Part shown: one piece after another, positions 1-7,577 of the stretch
How positions within the stretch are numbered: the first letter of the stretch is position 1
How the letters are laid out: every line of letters starts with the position of its first letter
Source: Rhodospirillales bacterium
Lineage (GTDB): Bacteria; Pseudomonadota; Alphaproteobacteria; UBA828
Direction of reading: 5' to 3'
Length of the DNA stretch: 12,140 nucleotides
Assembly (NCBI GenBank): GCA_026712885.1
Contig: JAPOPO010000121.1
Coordinates: 1-12,140 of the forward strand
The notes under the pieces: model-generated
What the model was told of the DNA's origin: nothing
Database searches by the model: none
Seen by the model: the letters and a program-made list of their open reading frames with translations, nothing else
Translations under genes and position numbers: made by a program

Positions 1-188
1 GAGGAGCCGCGGAAGATGTTGCCGCCGCCGACGACGGCGCAGACCTCCACGCCGCTCTCGTGGACATCGGCGACCTCGCCCGCGAGCCGCTCCACCGCGT
101 TGCCGTTTATGCCGTAAGGCTCGTCTCCCCGCAGCGCCTCGCCGGAAATCTTCAGGAGGATGCGCTTGAAGCGGGGAGAAACGGTCAT
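1..188 (-). CDS. pyrH: UMP kinase (uridylate kinase), N-terminal part, cut by window edge
   Basis: The first 62 codons of bacterial UMP kinase are present; the rest lies beyond the left edge. The enzyme phosphorylates UMP to UDP with ATP in the cytoplasm, in pyrimidine nucleotide synthesis, and belongs to the amino-acid kinase fold. The visible part carries the phosphate-binding start LKISGEAL (residues 12-19) and the glycine-rich GGGNIFRG (54-61), both diagnostic of PyrH. The ATG at 186-188 starts directly on the conserved N-terminus, [18 protein letters not shown] lies about 7 bases upstream. It follows tsf by 28 bp on the same strand, the standard rpsB-tsf-pyrH order, so it is probably co-transcribed. 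Identification is firm; the catalytic C-terminal half cannot be checked. Confidence 0.95.
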   Translation of the reverse strand, partial: MTVSPRFKRILLKISGEALRGDEPYGINGNAVERLAGEVADVHESGVEVCAVVGGGNIFRGS

Positions 189-216
189 CGCCGGCTCCGG
201 GTCAGGAGGCTTCCGT

Positions 217-1143
217 TCAGGAACCGAGCTGCTCGGCGACTTCGGCGGCGAAGTCCTTGCTCTCCCGCTCGATCCCCTCGCCCAGCTGGTAGCGGACGAA
301 GCCGCTCACGGAGACCGAGGTGCCGAGCTCGGCGGAGAGCGCCTCCAGTACCGCCTTCACCCGGCTCTCGCCATCGAGAATCCAGGTCTGCTCGAGCAGA
401 ACGACCTCCTCGAAGAACTTGCGCAGCCTGCCCTCGATCATCTTCTCGATGATCTTCTCGGGCTTGCCTTCGGCGCGCGCCTGCTCGGCGAGCACCGCGC
501 GCTCGCGCTCGACTATCACCTGATCAAGCGAATCGCGCGAGACCGCCTGCGGGCTCACGGCCGCGACGTGCATGGCGAGCTCGTGGGCGGGACGTTCGAG
601 GCTCTCCGAGGGCGCGTCGGACTCGACGGCGACCAGCACGCCGAGCCGGCCCAGCCCCGGCGTTGCCGGCATATGGATGTAGTCACCGACGGCACCCGCC
701 GGCGCGGCGAGGACCGCCGTCCGCCGTAGCTGAATGTTCTCGCCGATGGTGGCGACGAGATTGGTGATCTCCTCGGTGACAGTGCGGCCGGTTCCCGGAT
801 AGGACGCTGCGGAGAGGCGCTCGACATCGCCATCGCAATCCAGCGCCAGCGTGGCGACCTCGCGCACCACTGCCCTGAAGTCGTCGTTGCGCGCAACGAA
901 ATCGGTCTCGGCATTGATCTCGACAATCGCCGCCTTGCCCGGCGCGGTCGCCAGCCCGATCAGACCTTCGGCTGCCGTGCGGCCGGCCTTGCGCTGGGCC
1001 TGGGCGAGGCCGCTCTTGCGCAGCCAATCGACCGCCGCTTCCAGCTCGCCGTCGGTCTCGGTCAGCGCCTTCTTGCAATCCATCATGCCGGCGCCGGTCT
1101 TCTCGCGCAGCTGCTTGACCAGCGCGGCCGTGATCTGAGCCAT
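217..1143 (-). CDS. tsf: Elongation factor Ts
   Basis: EF-Ts is the nucleotide exchange factor that releases GDP from EF-Tu during translation. The protein is 308 residues, slightly longer than the E. coli protein and usual for alphaproteobacteria. The N-terminal UBA-like domain carries [16 protein letters not shown] (12-27). The core has [10 protein letters not shown] (77-86), whose Asp-Phe pair (81-82) corresponds to the residues that push into the EF-Tu magnesium site. GDYIHMP (153-159) and [11 protein letters not shown] (282-292) mark the two core subdomains. The ATG at 1141-1143 follows a GGGAG about 9-10 bases upstream. It lies 29 bp behind rpsB and 28 bp ahead of pyrH, so translation factor and nucleotide kinase are expected on one transcript. 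Nothing looks broken. Confidence 0.97.
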   Translation of the reverse strand: MAQITAALVKQLREKTGAGMMDCKKALTETDGELEAAVDWLRKSGLAQAQRKAGRTAAEGLIGLATAPGKAAIVEINAETDFVARNDDFRAVVREVATLALDCDGDVERLSAASYPGTGRTVTEEITNLVATIGENIQLRRTAVLAAPAGAVGDYIHMPATPGLGRLGVLVAVESDAPSESLERPAHELAMHVAAVSPQAVSRDSLDQVIVERERAVLAEQARAEGKPEKIIEKMIEGRLRKFFEEVVLLEQTWILDGESRVKAVLEALSAELGTSVSVSGFVRYQLGEGIERESKDFAAEVAEQLGS

Positions 1144-1172
1144 CGTCTATAACTCCCAACTATGCGGCGCGA

Positions 1173-2141
1173 TCACGCGCTCACCGCCTGCTCTGCCTCT
1201 CCGCCCTCCGGCGCTGCGGGCGCCTCGGCTGCCTCAGCCGCATCTGCCGCTTCAGGCGTCTCCGATGCTTCCGGCGCGCCCGACGCGTCGGACGCCTCCG
1301 GCGTTGCGTCGGTGTCGGCAGGTGCCTCGGCGGGTGCTTCCGCAGCTGCCTCGCCATCGGCCGGCGCTTCCTCGGCCACGGCCGCTTCGACCGGTGGCAG
1401 GTCCTCGGCCAGCCCTTCCTCGGCTGCGCCGATATCGGCACCCGAGGCAGCGAGCTCCTCCTGCAGACCGTCGATCACAGCGCGGGCGAATAGGTCGCAA
1501 TAGAGGTTGATCGCGCGGATCGCGTCGTCGTTGCCGGGAATCGGATGGGTAATGAGGTCGGGGTCGCAATTGCTGTCGATGATCGCGACCACCGGGATGC
1601 CCAGCTTGCGCGCCTCGAGAATCGCGATGTCTTCCTTGTTGGTGTCTATGACCACGAGTATGTCCGGCACGCCGCCCATGTCGCGGATGCCACCGAGCGC
1701 GAGGTCGAGCTTGTTGCGGCGCCGCACCAGCTGCAGCATTTCCTTCTTGGTCAGGCCTGCGGACTCATCGGCGAGCGTCGCTTCGAGGTCGGCGAGGGTC
1801 TTGATCGAGCCCGAAATCGCCTTCCAGTTGGTCAGCATGCCGCCAAGCCAGCGGTGGTTGACGTAGTACTGGCCGCAGCGGCGTGCGGTCTCCGCGATCG
1901 GGCGTGAGGCCTGCCGCTTTGTGCCGACGAACAGGATGCGCCCGCCGCCGGCGGCTACGTCGCGCAGCGCGACCAGCGCCTGATGAAGCAGGGGCACGGT
2001 CTGCTCGAGATCGATGACGTGCACGCCGTTGCGCGCGCCGAACAGGTAGGGGCGCATCTTCGGGTTCCAACGCCTGGTCTGGTGCCCGAAATGCACGCCG
2101 GCTTCGAGAAGCTGGCGCATGGTGAATTCTGGCAATGCCAT
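1173..2141 (-). CDS. rpsB: 30S ribosomal protein S2 with long acidic C-terminal tail
   Basis: S2 sits on the back of the 30S subunit and is needed for S1 docking in bacteria that have S1. The 322-residue product starts [20 protein letters not shown] and has the S2 signatures [14 protein letters not shown] (16-29), the helical hairpin with [12 protein letters not shown] (95-106) and [13 protein letters not shown] (182-194). The family core ends near residue 230. Residues 231-322 form a low-complexity tail of Ala, Glu, Asp, Pro and Ser with no Lys or Arg; such tails are seen in some alphaproteobacterial S2 proteins, and their function is unknown to me. A purine-rich GGAGGAGG and a nearer AAAGGA precede the ATG. 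It heads the rpsB-tsf-pyrH operon, with a candidate promoter in the 168 bp gap after dnaE. Confidence 0.97.
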   Translation of the reverse strand: MALPEFTMRQLLEAGVHFGHQTRRWNPKMRPYLFGARNGVHVIDLEQTVPLLHQALVALRDVAAGGGRILFVGTKRQASRPIAETARRCGQYYVNHRWLGGMLTNWKAISGSIKTLADLEATLADESAGLTKKEMLQLVRRRNKLDLALGGIRDMGGVPDILVVIDTNKEDIAILEARKLGIPVVAIIDSNCDPDLITHPIPGNDDAIRAINLYCDLFARAVIDGLQEELAASGADIGAAEEGLAEDLPPVEAAVAEEAPADGEAAAEAPAEAPADTDATPEASDASGAPEASETPEAADAAEAAEAPAAPEGGEAEQAVSA

Positions 2142-2178
2142 TGGTCGTCCTTTCTCCGGTTCCTCCTCCGCGGATCAT

Positions 2179-2207
2179 GCACCGGACTGGCCGGGCACCG
2201 GACCGGC
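2179..2207. repeat. Short imperfect direct repeat in rpsB leader
   Basis: GCACCGGACTGGC (2179-2191) and GCACCGGACCGGC (2195-2207) differ at one base and lie 16 bases apart. They sit in the presumed untranslated leader of rpsB, upstream of its Shine-Dalgarno. They could take part in leader folding or be a local duplication; no function is shown. Confidence 0.4.
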
Positions 2208-2243
2208 ACGCTCGCCGAGAGTGCCGTCTTCCGCGTGTGAATT

Positions 2244-2258
2244 CCTGCTTTACGCAGG
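2244..2258 (-). promoter_or_regulatory. Small hairpin in the rpsB leader
   Basis: CCTGC and GCAGG (2244-2248 and 2254-2258) form a perfect 5 bp stem around a 5-base loop. It would fall near the 5' end of the rpsB transcript. S2 represses its own operon through the mRNA leader in enterobacteria, so a structured leader is plausible here. No match to a named leader family can be shown by eye. Confidence 0.2.
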
Positions 2259-2265
2259 TGGGCGC

Positions 2266-2294
2266 TTGATAACGCCGGTACCCCCGGCGCGCAA
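2266..2294 (-). promoter_or_regulatory. Candidate rpsB operon promoter
   Basis: Reading the minus strand, TTGCGC (2294-2289) is followed after 17 bases by TATCAA (2271-2266). Each box matches four of six sigma-70 consensus positions. It lies just behind the dnaE stop codon and would start a leader of about 120 bases before rpsB. The spacer contains the dyad CGCCGG/CCGGCG (2273-2278 and 2284-2289). The call rests on box matching only. Confidence 0.33.
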
Positions 2295-2309
2295 GGCCTC
2301 AGCCGAAGT

Positions 2310-5300
2310 TTAGCCGGGCCGTGCTGCCGAGAGCTCGTGAACGGCCGAGACGCCGCCGAGCGCCCCGATCTCGCTTCTGAGCGAGGGGCTCAGGGCGTAC
2401 GCCGTGGGCAGCTCGATTTCCACCGTGCCGGTATCGCCGGTCTTGACGAAGAGCGCGATGCGCCCGCTGCCCTCCTGCCGGTTCGCGAGAACGTCGGCGA
2501 GCCGGTGCAATGAATGGGGGTCGTTCACATACACCGCAAGGCCGCTGAGGCTCCGCGCGAGCCGGGCGTCCAAGTCGTCGAAGCTCTGGGCTGAGAGCTT
2601 GACCTCCTCCCCCTCGATCCGTGCCTGGGCCGTGACCAGAACCGCTCTTCCGGGCTCCAGCATGCCGCGCCCGTCGCCGTAGGTCTCGCGGAACGCCGCC
2701 ACCTCGAAGCTGCCGCTCGGATCAGAAAGCTGGATGAAGGCGTAGCGCCGCGAGCCGGGACCGCGCTCCCTGACAGACAACACCACGCCGGCCAGGCGGA
2801 AGCGCGTAATGCCCCGCGTCACTTGCTGCGCCACCTGGGCCGACGGGGTGACCGAGAGTCCCTCTAGCGCGTCCTCGTAGGAATCGAGGGGATGGGCGGA
2901 GAGATAGAAGCCAACCGCCTCGTGTTCGGCCGCCAGCCTTTCGTTCTGGTCCCAATCCTCCTGTTCAGGCAGGCGCGGCCTGGGGGCGAGCGTGGTGTCC
3001 GCGCCGTCGAAGAGCGAGGCTTGCGTGCGCGAGCGCTTGGCTTGGCCTGAAAAAGAGAGAAGGACCTCGGCACCCTCCGCCACTTGCCGGCGGTTTGGCG
3101 CGAGGCTGTCGAAGGCGCCGGCCTTCGCCAGGTTCTCGATCTGGCGGCGGTTGATCTGCTGCGGGTCGACCCGGCCGGCCAAATCGAAGGGATCGGCGAA
3201 AGGCCCGCTGGCTGACCGCTCGTCCACGAGCGCCGTCATCGCCTGCACGCCGACGTTCCTGATTGCGCCGAGGGCATAGCGGATCGCCTTGGTGCCGTCG
3301 CCTTGGCTCTCCACCGAGAAGGTCGCCCTTGAGGCGTTGATATCGGGCGGCAGCAGCGGAATACCGAGCCGCTCCAACTCGCGGCGGAACAATTCCAGCC
3401 GGTCGGTGTTGTTGATCTCCAGGCTCATCGACGCGGCCATGAACTCGACCGGATGGTTGGCCTTGAGATAGGCGGTCTGGTAGGCGACCAGCGCATAGGC
3501 AGCGGCGTGGGACTTGTTGAAGCCGTAGCCCGCGAACTTCGCCACCAACTCGAAAATGCGGCTCGCGTCGGCCCGTGCGACCTCGTTGGCGAGCGCCCCT
3601 TTGACGAAGGTCTCCCGCTGCGCGTCCATCTCCGCCTTGATTTTCTTGCCCATGGCGCGGCGCAGGAGATCGGCGGAGCCAAGGCTGTAGCCGGCAAGAA
3701 CCTTGGCGATCTCCATCACCTGCTCCTGGTAGATGATGACGCCGAAGGTCTCCTCCAGCAGGCCGGTCAGCATCGGGTGCAGATAGTCGGGCTTCTCCTT
3801 GCCGTGCTTGCAGGCGATGTAGCGCGGAATGTTGTCCATGGGCCCGGGGCGGTAGAGCGCGACGAGGGCGATAATGTCTTCGATGCAGTCCGGCTTGAGG
3901 CTGCGGAGTGCATCCCGCATGCCCGAACTCTCCAACTGAAACACGCCCATAGCGGCGCCGCCGCCCAGCATCCGGTAAGTGTTCTGATCATCGAGCGGGA
4001 GCGAATCGATGTCGATCTCGAGTCCCGCCTCGCTCAGCATCGCGCCCGCATGGTCGAGCACTGTGAGCGTCTTGAGGCCGAGCAGGTCGAACTTCACCAG
4101 CCCTGACATTTCGGCGTACTTCATCGAGAACTGCGTCGCCGGCATCTCCGAGCGCGGGTCGCGATAGAGGGGGACCAGCTCGCTGAGCGGCCGGTCGCCG
4201 ATCACAATGCCGGCGGCATGGGTCGAGGCGTGGCGGTACAACCCTTCGAGCTGGAGCGATATCTCGATCAGGCGGGCGACCGTCGCGTCGTCGTCGCACT
4301 CGGCCTTGAGCCGGGGCTCGGTGTCCAGCGCCTGCTGCAGCGTCACCGGGTTGGCCGGGTTGTAGGGGACCAGCTTGCAGAGTCGATCCACGCGGCCGTA
4401 ACCGAGGCCGAGCACGCGGCCGACATCGCGGAGCACGGCGCGGGCCTGGAGCTTGCCGAAGGTGATGATTTGCGCGACGCGGTCCTTGCCGTAGCGCCGG
4501 CACACGTAGTCGATCACCTCGTCGCGGCGCTCGGGGCAGAAGTCTATGTCGAAATCGGGCATCGACACCCGCTCGGGGTTGAGGAAGCGCTCGAACAGGA
4601 GGCCGAAGCGGAGCGGGTCGAGATCGGTGATGGTGAGTGCCCAGGCCACGACAGAGCCCGCGCCCGAGCCCCGGCCGGGGCCGACCGGGATCCCCTCCCC
4701 TCGCGCCCAGCGCACGATATCGGCGACGATGAGGAAGTAGCCCGCGAACTGCATCTCGATGATGACGCCGAGCTCGTAGGCGAGCCGCTCGCGGTAGGGC
4801 GCCGCGGCCGTCTCGCGAGCCGCATCGTCCATGTCGGACCGGTAGAGCTGGGCGGCGAGCCGGCGCTCCAGTCCCTCCTCGGCCTGGGTGTGCAGCGCAT
4901 TCGCCTCGCCCGCGTCGCCGGCGGTGGGAAAGACCGGCAGGATTGGCTTGCGCGTCGGGGCCATGACGGCGCAGCGCCGGGCAACGACCACGGTGTTGTC
5001 GACGGCCTCCGGCAGGTCGGCAAAGAGCGAGCGCATCTCATCGGGCGGGCGAAAGCGGTGCTGCGGGGTGAGCCGGCGCCGGTTCTCGTCCTCGACATGA
5101 CTGTTCTGGGCGATGCAGAGCAGCGCGTCGTGGGCCTCGTAGGTCTCGGCGCGCAGGAAGTAGGCGTCGTTGGTCGCGACCAGCGGCAGATCGAGCTCAT
5201 CGGCGAGCGTGATCAACTGCGCCTCGATTTGCCCCTCTTCCGGAGTCCCGTGCCGCATGAGCTCGACATAGAGCCGCCCCGGAAACATCTCGCCAAGCTG

Positions 5301-5783
5301 CGCCAACAGCTCGCGCGCGGCCTTGACCTGGCCGTCGAGCAGGAGACGTCCGACCGGGCCGGCTGTACCGCCCGTGAGTGCCAGCAGACCCTCCGCCCGC
5401 GCCGCCAGCTCGTCGAGGGTGACCAGGGGCTGCCCGCCGGCACCGTCCTGAAGGTAGGCATCGCTGGTCAGCGCCATCAGGTTGCGATAGCCGGTTTCGT
5501 CCTGGGCGAGCAGCAGGAGCCACGACGCCGCGCGGCTCTGTTGGCCAGGCTGCTCCGAACGCGTGCCGATCGCGAGGTCGCAGCCGATGATCGGCTGCAC
5601 GCCGGCCTCGCTGCAGGCCTCCGAGAACGCGAGGGCGCCGAACATGTTGCCGCGGTCGGCGATGGCGCAGGCTGGCATCTGCCAGTCGCGACAGGTCTCG
5701 ACCAGTTCCTCGAGCCTGATCGCCCCCTCCAGCAGCGAATAGGCGGTACGGACCCTGAGGTGGACGAAATCGGCGTGTGTCAT
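2310..5783 (-). CDS. dnaE: DNA polymerase III subunit alpha
   Basis: This is the replicative polymerase of the chromosome, 1157 residues, full length for the DnaE1 class. Order of domains: PHP (about 5-210), palm/thumb/fingers (about 280-790), C-terminal helix-hairpin-helix region (about 800-900), OB fold (about 990-1070) and a C-terminal tau-binding region. Catalytic aspartates are Asp412 and Asp414 in PDFDIDF and Asp566 in GLVKFDLLGL; GPGRGSGAGS (368-377) is the conserved palm loop. QASLF (921-925) matches the internal beta-clamp binding motif. The PHP domain has lost expected metal ligands: TADRGN-type IADRGNMFGA (41-50) has Arg for His, and TNDAYFL (204-210) has Tyr for His. Proofreading is therefore expected from a separate DnaQ subunit. 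The ATG at 5781-5783 has AGGG upstream. It lies upstream of rpsB on the same strand; readthrough is possible. Confidence 0.97.
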   Translation of the reverse strand: MTHADFVHLRVRTAYSLLEGAIRLEELVETCRDWQMPACAIADRGNMFGALAFSEACSEAGVQPIIGCDLAIGTRSEQPGQQSRAASWLLLLAQDETGYRNLMALTSDAYLQDGAGGQPLVTLDELAARAEGLLALTGGTAGPVGRLLLDGQVKAARELLAQLGEMFPGRLYVELMRHGTPEEGQIEAQLITLADELDLPLVATNDAYFLRAETYEAHDALLCIAQNSHVEDENRRRLTPQHRFRPPDEMRSLFADLPEAVDNTVVVARRCAVMAPTRKPILPVFPTAGDAGEANALHTQAEEGLERRLAAQLYRSDMDDAARETAAAPYRERLAYELGVIIEMQFAGYFLIVADIVRWARGEGIPVGPGRGSGAGSVVAWALTITDLDPLRFGLLFERFLNPERVSMPDFDIDFCPERRDEVIDYVCRRYGKDRVAQIITFGKLQARAVLRDVGRVLGLGYGRVDRLCKLVPYNPANPVTLQQALDTEPRLKAECDDDATVARLIEISLQLEGLYRHASTHAAGIVIGDRPLSELVPLYRDPRSEMPATQFSMKYAEMSGLVKFDLLGLKTLTVLDHAGAMLSEAGLEIDIDSLPLDDQNTYRMLGGGAAMGVFQLESSGMRDALRSLKPDCIEDIIALVALYRPGPMDNIPRYIACKHGKEKPDYLHPMLTGLLEETFGVIIYQEQVMEIAKVLAGYSLGSADLLRRAMGKKIKAEMDAQRETFVKGALANEVARADASRIFELVAKFAGYGFNKSHAAAYALVAYQTAYLKANHPVEFMAASMSLEINNTDRLELFRRELERLGIPLLPPDINASRATFSVESQGDGTKAIRYALGAIRNVGVQAMTALVDERSASGPFADPFDLAGRVDPQQINRRQIENLAKAGAFDSLAPNRRQVAEGAEVLLSFSGQAKRSRTQASLFDGADTTLAPRPRLPEQEDWDQNERLAAEHEAVGFYLSAHPLDSYEDALEGLSVTPSAQVAQQVTRGITRFRLAGVVLSVRERGPGSRRYAFIQLSDPSGSFEVAAFRETYGDGRGMLEPGRAVLVTAQARIEGEEVKLSAQSFDDLDARLARSLSGLAVYVNDPHSLHRLADVLANRQEGSGRIALFVKTGDTGTVEIELPTAYALSPSLRSEIGALGGVSAVHELSAARPG

Positions 5784-5841
5784 AGCAGAGCCCTAACGAA
5801 TCGCTGAAGGGTGCGAACACCCGATAGATGCCACAGGGCGG

Positions 5842-5861
5842 CGCAGCCGTCACGGGCTGCG
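5842..5861. other. Hairpin in the dnaE / PPOX divergent region
   Basis: CGCAGCC (5842-5848) and GGCTGCG (5855-5861) form a perfect 7 bp stem with a 6-base loop. A smaller GGGTG/CACCC hairpin (5809-5813 and 5818-5822) lies nearer dnaE. Both would be in the dnaE leader if transcription begins further upstream. No terminator-like T-run is present. Confidence 0.35.
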
Positions 5862-5879
5862 GGCACGCCCGGAATGCAA

Positions 5880-5919
5880 GACGGCGCGCGAAGGATCGGC
5901 GATGGCTCGACGGCGCGCG
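5880..5919. repeat. Exact 11 bp direct repeat in divergent promoter region
   Basis: GACGGCGCGCG occurs at 5880-5890 and again at 5909-5919, starts 29 bp apart. The second copy overlaps the spacer of the candidate promoter for the PPOX-fold gene. Two same-face operator half-sites would look like this, but GC-rich chance repetition is equally possible. Confidence 0.35.
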
Positions 5920-5931
5920 CTTTGCTAGACT
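5903..5931 (+). promoter_or_regulatory. Candidate promoter for the PPOX-fold gene
   Basis: TAGACT (5926-5931) is a reasonable -10 box and is preceded by TG at the extended -10 position (5923-5924). A poor -35, TGGCTC (5903-5908), lies 17 bases upstream. The start codon is 36 bases downstream. Weak evidence, but the only candidate I see in front of this gene. Confidence 0.27.
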
Positions 5932-5967
5932 CTCCGGGTCTGCCGAAATGACCGGGAGCCGGGCGTC

Positions 5968-6618
5968 ATGGACGATACCGGAGAAGCACGCGTTTTCGAT
6001 CAGGAAACCGACCTGCGCGAGACCATGGGCGAGACCATGGAAATCTCGGTGAAGAAGTGCATTCCCTCGCTGGACAAGCACTGCAAGGATTTCATCAGCC
6101 GCTCGCCCTTCCTCTGCATCGGCACCAGCGGCTCAAGCGGCCAGGCCGACGTCTCGCCGCGGGGCGACCCGCCGGGCTTCGTCCAGGTTCTGGACGACAA
6201 CACGCTCTTCATCCCGGACCGGCCCGGCAACAACCGGCTCGACACGATGACCAACATCATCGAGAACCCGAACGTCGGCCTGCTGTTTCTTGTCCCCGGC
6301 TTCGACGACACGCTGCGGGTGAACGGCAAGGCGACGATCGTCCGCGATGAGGCGCTGGCGCAGGCCGCGGTGGTCAAGGGCAAGGAGCCGAAGGTCGGCA
6401 TCAAGGTGGAGGTCCATGAGGCCTTCCTGCATTGCGCCAAGGCGTTCAAGCGCTCGCGGCTCTGGGACGAGGAAAGCAGGCAGAACCGCCGCGAAATGCC
6501 GTCGCTCGGCAGGATCATCCTGGAGCAGACGGCGCCTCCGAAAGAGCCGCCATCGGAGGAGACGGTCAAGGAAACGGACGAGTTCGTCGAGGAAAACTAC
6601 CGCACCGAACTCTACTAG
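5968..6618 (+). CDS. Pyridoxamine 5'-phosphate oxidase-fold FMN-binding protein (DR2398-like)
   Basis: A 216-residue soluble protein with the split-barrel flavin-binding fold of the PPOX superfamily. It resembles the subgroup typified by Deinococcus DR2398, not the vitamin B6 enzyme PdxH. The barrel begins near residue 40 with SRSPFLCIGTSG (44-55), then ADVSPRGDPPGFVQVLDDNTLFIPDRPGNNRLD in pieces at 60-92, where Ser63-Pro-Arg-Gly and Arg85…Asn89-Arg90 are typical flavin and phosphate contacts. ENPNVGLLFLVPG (99-111) and LRVNGKATI (116-124) complete the barrel; HCAKAFKRSRLW (155-166) is the family helix. The tail ends in YRTELY, as in relatives. GGGAG lies about 8 bases before the ATG. It is divergent from dnaE, and a cupin gene follows after 89 bp. 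The substrate is unknown; a redox or F420/FMN reductase-like role is only inference. Confidence 0.85.
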   Translation: MDDTGEARVFDQETDLRETMGETMEISVKKCIPSLDKHCKDFISRSPFLCIGTSGSSGQADVSPRGDPPGFVQVLDDNTLFIPDRPGNNRLDTMTNIIENPNVGLLFLVPGFDDTLRVNGKATIVRDEALAQAAVVKGKEPKVGIKVEVHEAFLHCAKAFKRSRLWDEESRQNRREMPSLGRIILEQTAPPKEPPSEETVKETDEFVEENYRTELY

Positions 6619-6623
6619 AGGCC

Positions 6624-6640
6624 GGACGGGCAACCCGTCC
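6624..6640. other. Hairpin after the PPOX-fold gene
   Basis: GGACGGG (6624-6630) and CCCGTCC (6634-6640) form a perfect 7 bp stem with a 3-base loop, 5 bases after the stop codon. No T-run follows, so it may be a weak or Rho-assisted terminator or a message-end stabiliser. A second stem, GCACC/GGTGC (6671-6675 and 6680-6684), lies just before the next gene's Shine-Dalgarno. Confidence 0.4.
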
Positions 6641-6707
6641 CGTCCGACCGGCGCCGGAGCTGATATACCGGCACCGCTCGGTGCATGCCAGCAGCAGGAG
6701 CTTCGCC

Positions 6708-7259
6708 ATGGAACGGATCGATGTCAGCCCCGATTACATGGAAAGCGAGCGCGTCGCCCGCTTCAAGGACTTGAAGTCGAGCGCCCATGCGTTCGTCGAT
6801 GCGCTCATCCCGGGCTACGAGCGCGACATCTACAACATCATCGGCCGCGGCGTGGTCGAGGACAAAGAGCTCAAGCCCCCGATCACCGACAATCGCGACT
6901 TCAATGTCGGCCTGATCAAGGCCGAGCCCGGCAAGGGCGCCTCGTTGCACATTCACGAGACTAACGAGGTGTTCATTCCGCTCACCGGAAAGTGGGGCAT
7001 TTACTGGCAGAACAGCGACGGCCAGCGCCACGAAGTGGTGCTTGAGCCCTACGACACCGTGTCGGTTCCGATCGGCGCGAGCCGGGGCTTCCGCAACGCG
7101 GGCGACGAGACGGCGCTCATGCTGGCGGTGGTCGGCGGCACCGACCCGGGCAAGGTGCACTGGCCCGAGGAGACCATCGAGGAGGGGCTGCGCCACGGAA
7201 TCGGCCTCGACGAGAAGGGCGACCTCGTGCTGCTCGAGGGCAGCCAAGCAGCAGAGTGA
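6708..7259 (+). CDS. Cupin-domain protein
   Basis: A 183-residue single-domain cupin of unassigned function. The open frame runs further upstream, but the ATG at 6708 has AGGAG (6696-6700) at ideal spacing. The frame before it overlaps the preceding gene and looks non-coding, so 6708 is the start. Cupin motif 1 is seen as GASLHIHETNEVFIPLTG (77-94), with metal ligands His81, His83 and Glu87. Motif 2 is PIGASRGFRN (121-130): the usual metal-binding His is Arg126. The metal site is therefore incomplete or altered, and the protein may bind ligand without classical dioxygenase chemistry. An N-terminal helical stretch of about 55 residues precedes the barrel. The PPOX-fold gene lies 89 bp upstream on the same strand; a strong palindrome follows the stop. 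Confidence 0.82.
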   Translation: MERIDVSPDYMESERVARFKDLKSSAHAFVDALIPGYERDIYNIIGRGVVEDKELKPPITDNRDFNVGLIKAEPGKGASLHIHETNEVFIPLTGKWGIYWQNSDGQRHEVVLEPYDTVSVPIGASRGFRNAGDETALMLAVVGGTDPGKVHWPEETIEEGLRHGIGLDEKGDLVLLEGSQAAE

Positions 7260-7263
7260 TGGC

Positions 7264-7285
7264 CGCCCCGGCCGCGGCCGGGGCG
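7264..7285 (+). terminator. Perfect GC palindrome, probable terminator-type hairpin after cupin gene
   Basis: CGCCCCGGCCG (7264-7274) and its exact reverse complement CGGCCGGGGCG (7275-7285) abut, giving an uninterrupted dyad that would fold with a small loop. It starts 4 bases after the cupin stop and separates that gene from the rpmG promoter. No T-run follows, so termination efficiency is uncertain. Confidence 0.42.
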
Positions 7286-7327
7286 TGGCATAACTGAAGT
7301 GGCAGGGCACTGTTCCATCACCGCGGC

Positions 7328-7355
7328 TTGACAGTCCGTAACCGCGCGGTAATGT
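7328..7355 (+). promoter_or_regulatory. rpmG promoter
   Basis: A consensus -35 TTGACA (7328-7333) is followed after 16 bases by TAATGT (7350-7355), a fair -10. Transcription would start near 7362, about 30 bases before the rpmG start codon. This is the best sigma-70-like promoter in the window and fits a highly expressed ribosomal gene. Confidence 0.6.
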
Positions 7356-7392
7356 CGCCGCGTCCGCGACACCAAGAAGCCGAGCGTATCCA

Positions 7393-7560
7393 ATGGCGAA
7401 GGCCAACAGCATCCTGATCAAACTCGTCAGCTCGGCGGGTACGGGGTTTTATTACACGACGCGCAAGAACCCGCGCACTCAGACCGAGAAGCTTTCGCTG
7501 CGCAAGTTCGACCCCGTCGCCCGCAAGCACGTGGTCTTCAAGGAATCGAAGATCAAATAG
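7393..7560 (+). CDS. rpmG: 50S ribosomal protein L33
   Basis: A 55-codon gene encoding L33 of the large ribosomal subunit. The product begins [20 protein letters not shown], continues through [20 protein letters not shown] (21-40) and ends [15 protein letters not shown], the usual L33 pattern and length. The zinc-binding cysteines found in some L33 paralogues are absent, so this is the cysteine-free form normal for alphaproteobacteria. ATG at 7393-7395; the Shine-Dalgarno is poor (GAAG/GAG only), with a strong promoter about 40 bases upstream. A Sel1-repeat gene begins 17 bp after the stop and may ride on the same transcript. Identification is firm. Confidence 0.96.
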   Translation: MAKANSILIKLVSSAGTGFYYTTRKNPRTQTEKLSLRKFDPVARKHVVFKESKIK

Positions 7561-7577
7561 AACCCGCAGGGTCCAGC

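Noticed and set aside
4218..5807. Long open frame of 529 codons on the plus strand opposite dnaE
   Set aside because: It is the complement of a clear full-length dnaE. The translation is low in family features and rich in Arg, Gly, Ala and Asp, as mirror frames in GC-rich DNA are.
5197..6081. Minus-strand open frame spanning the start of dnaE and the divergent gene
   Set aside because: It runs out of frame through the dnaE 5' end and the intergenic region, with low-complexity Arg/Ala/Gly sequence. No recognisable protein.
6432..6707. N-terminal extension of the cupin frame
   Set aside because: It overlaps the end of the PPOX-fold gene in another frame and has no cupin-like content; the AGGAG before ATG 6708 settles the start.
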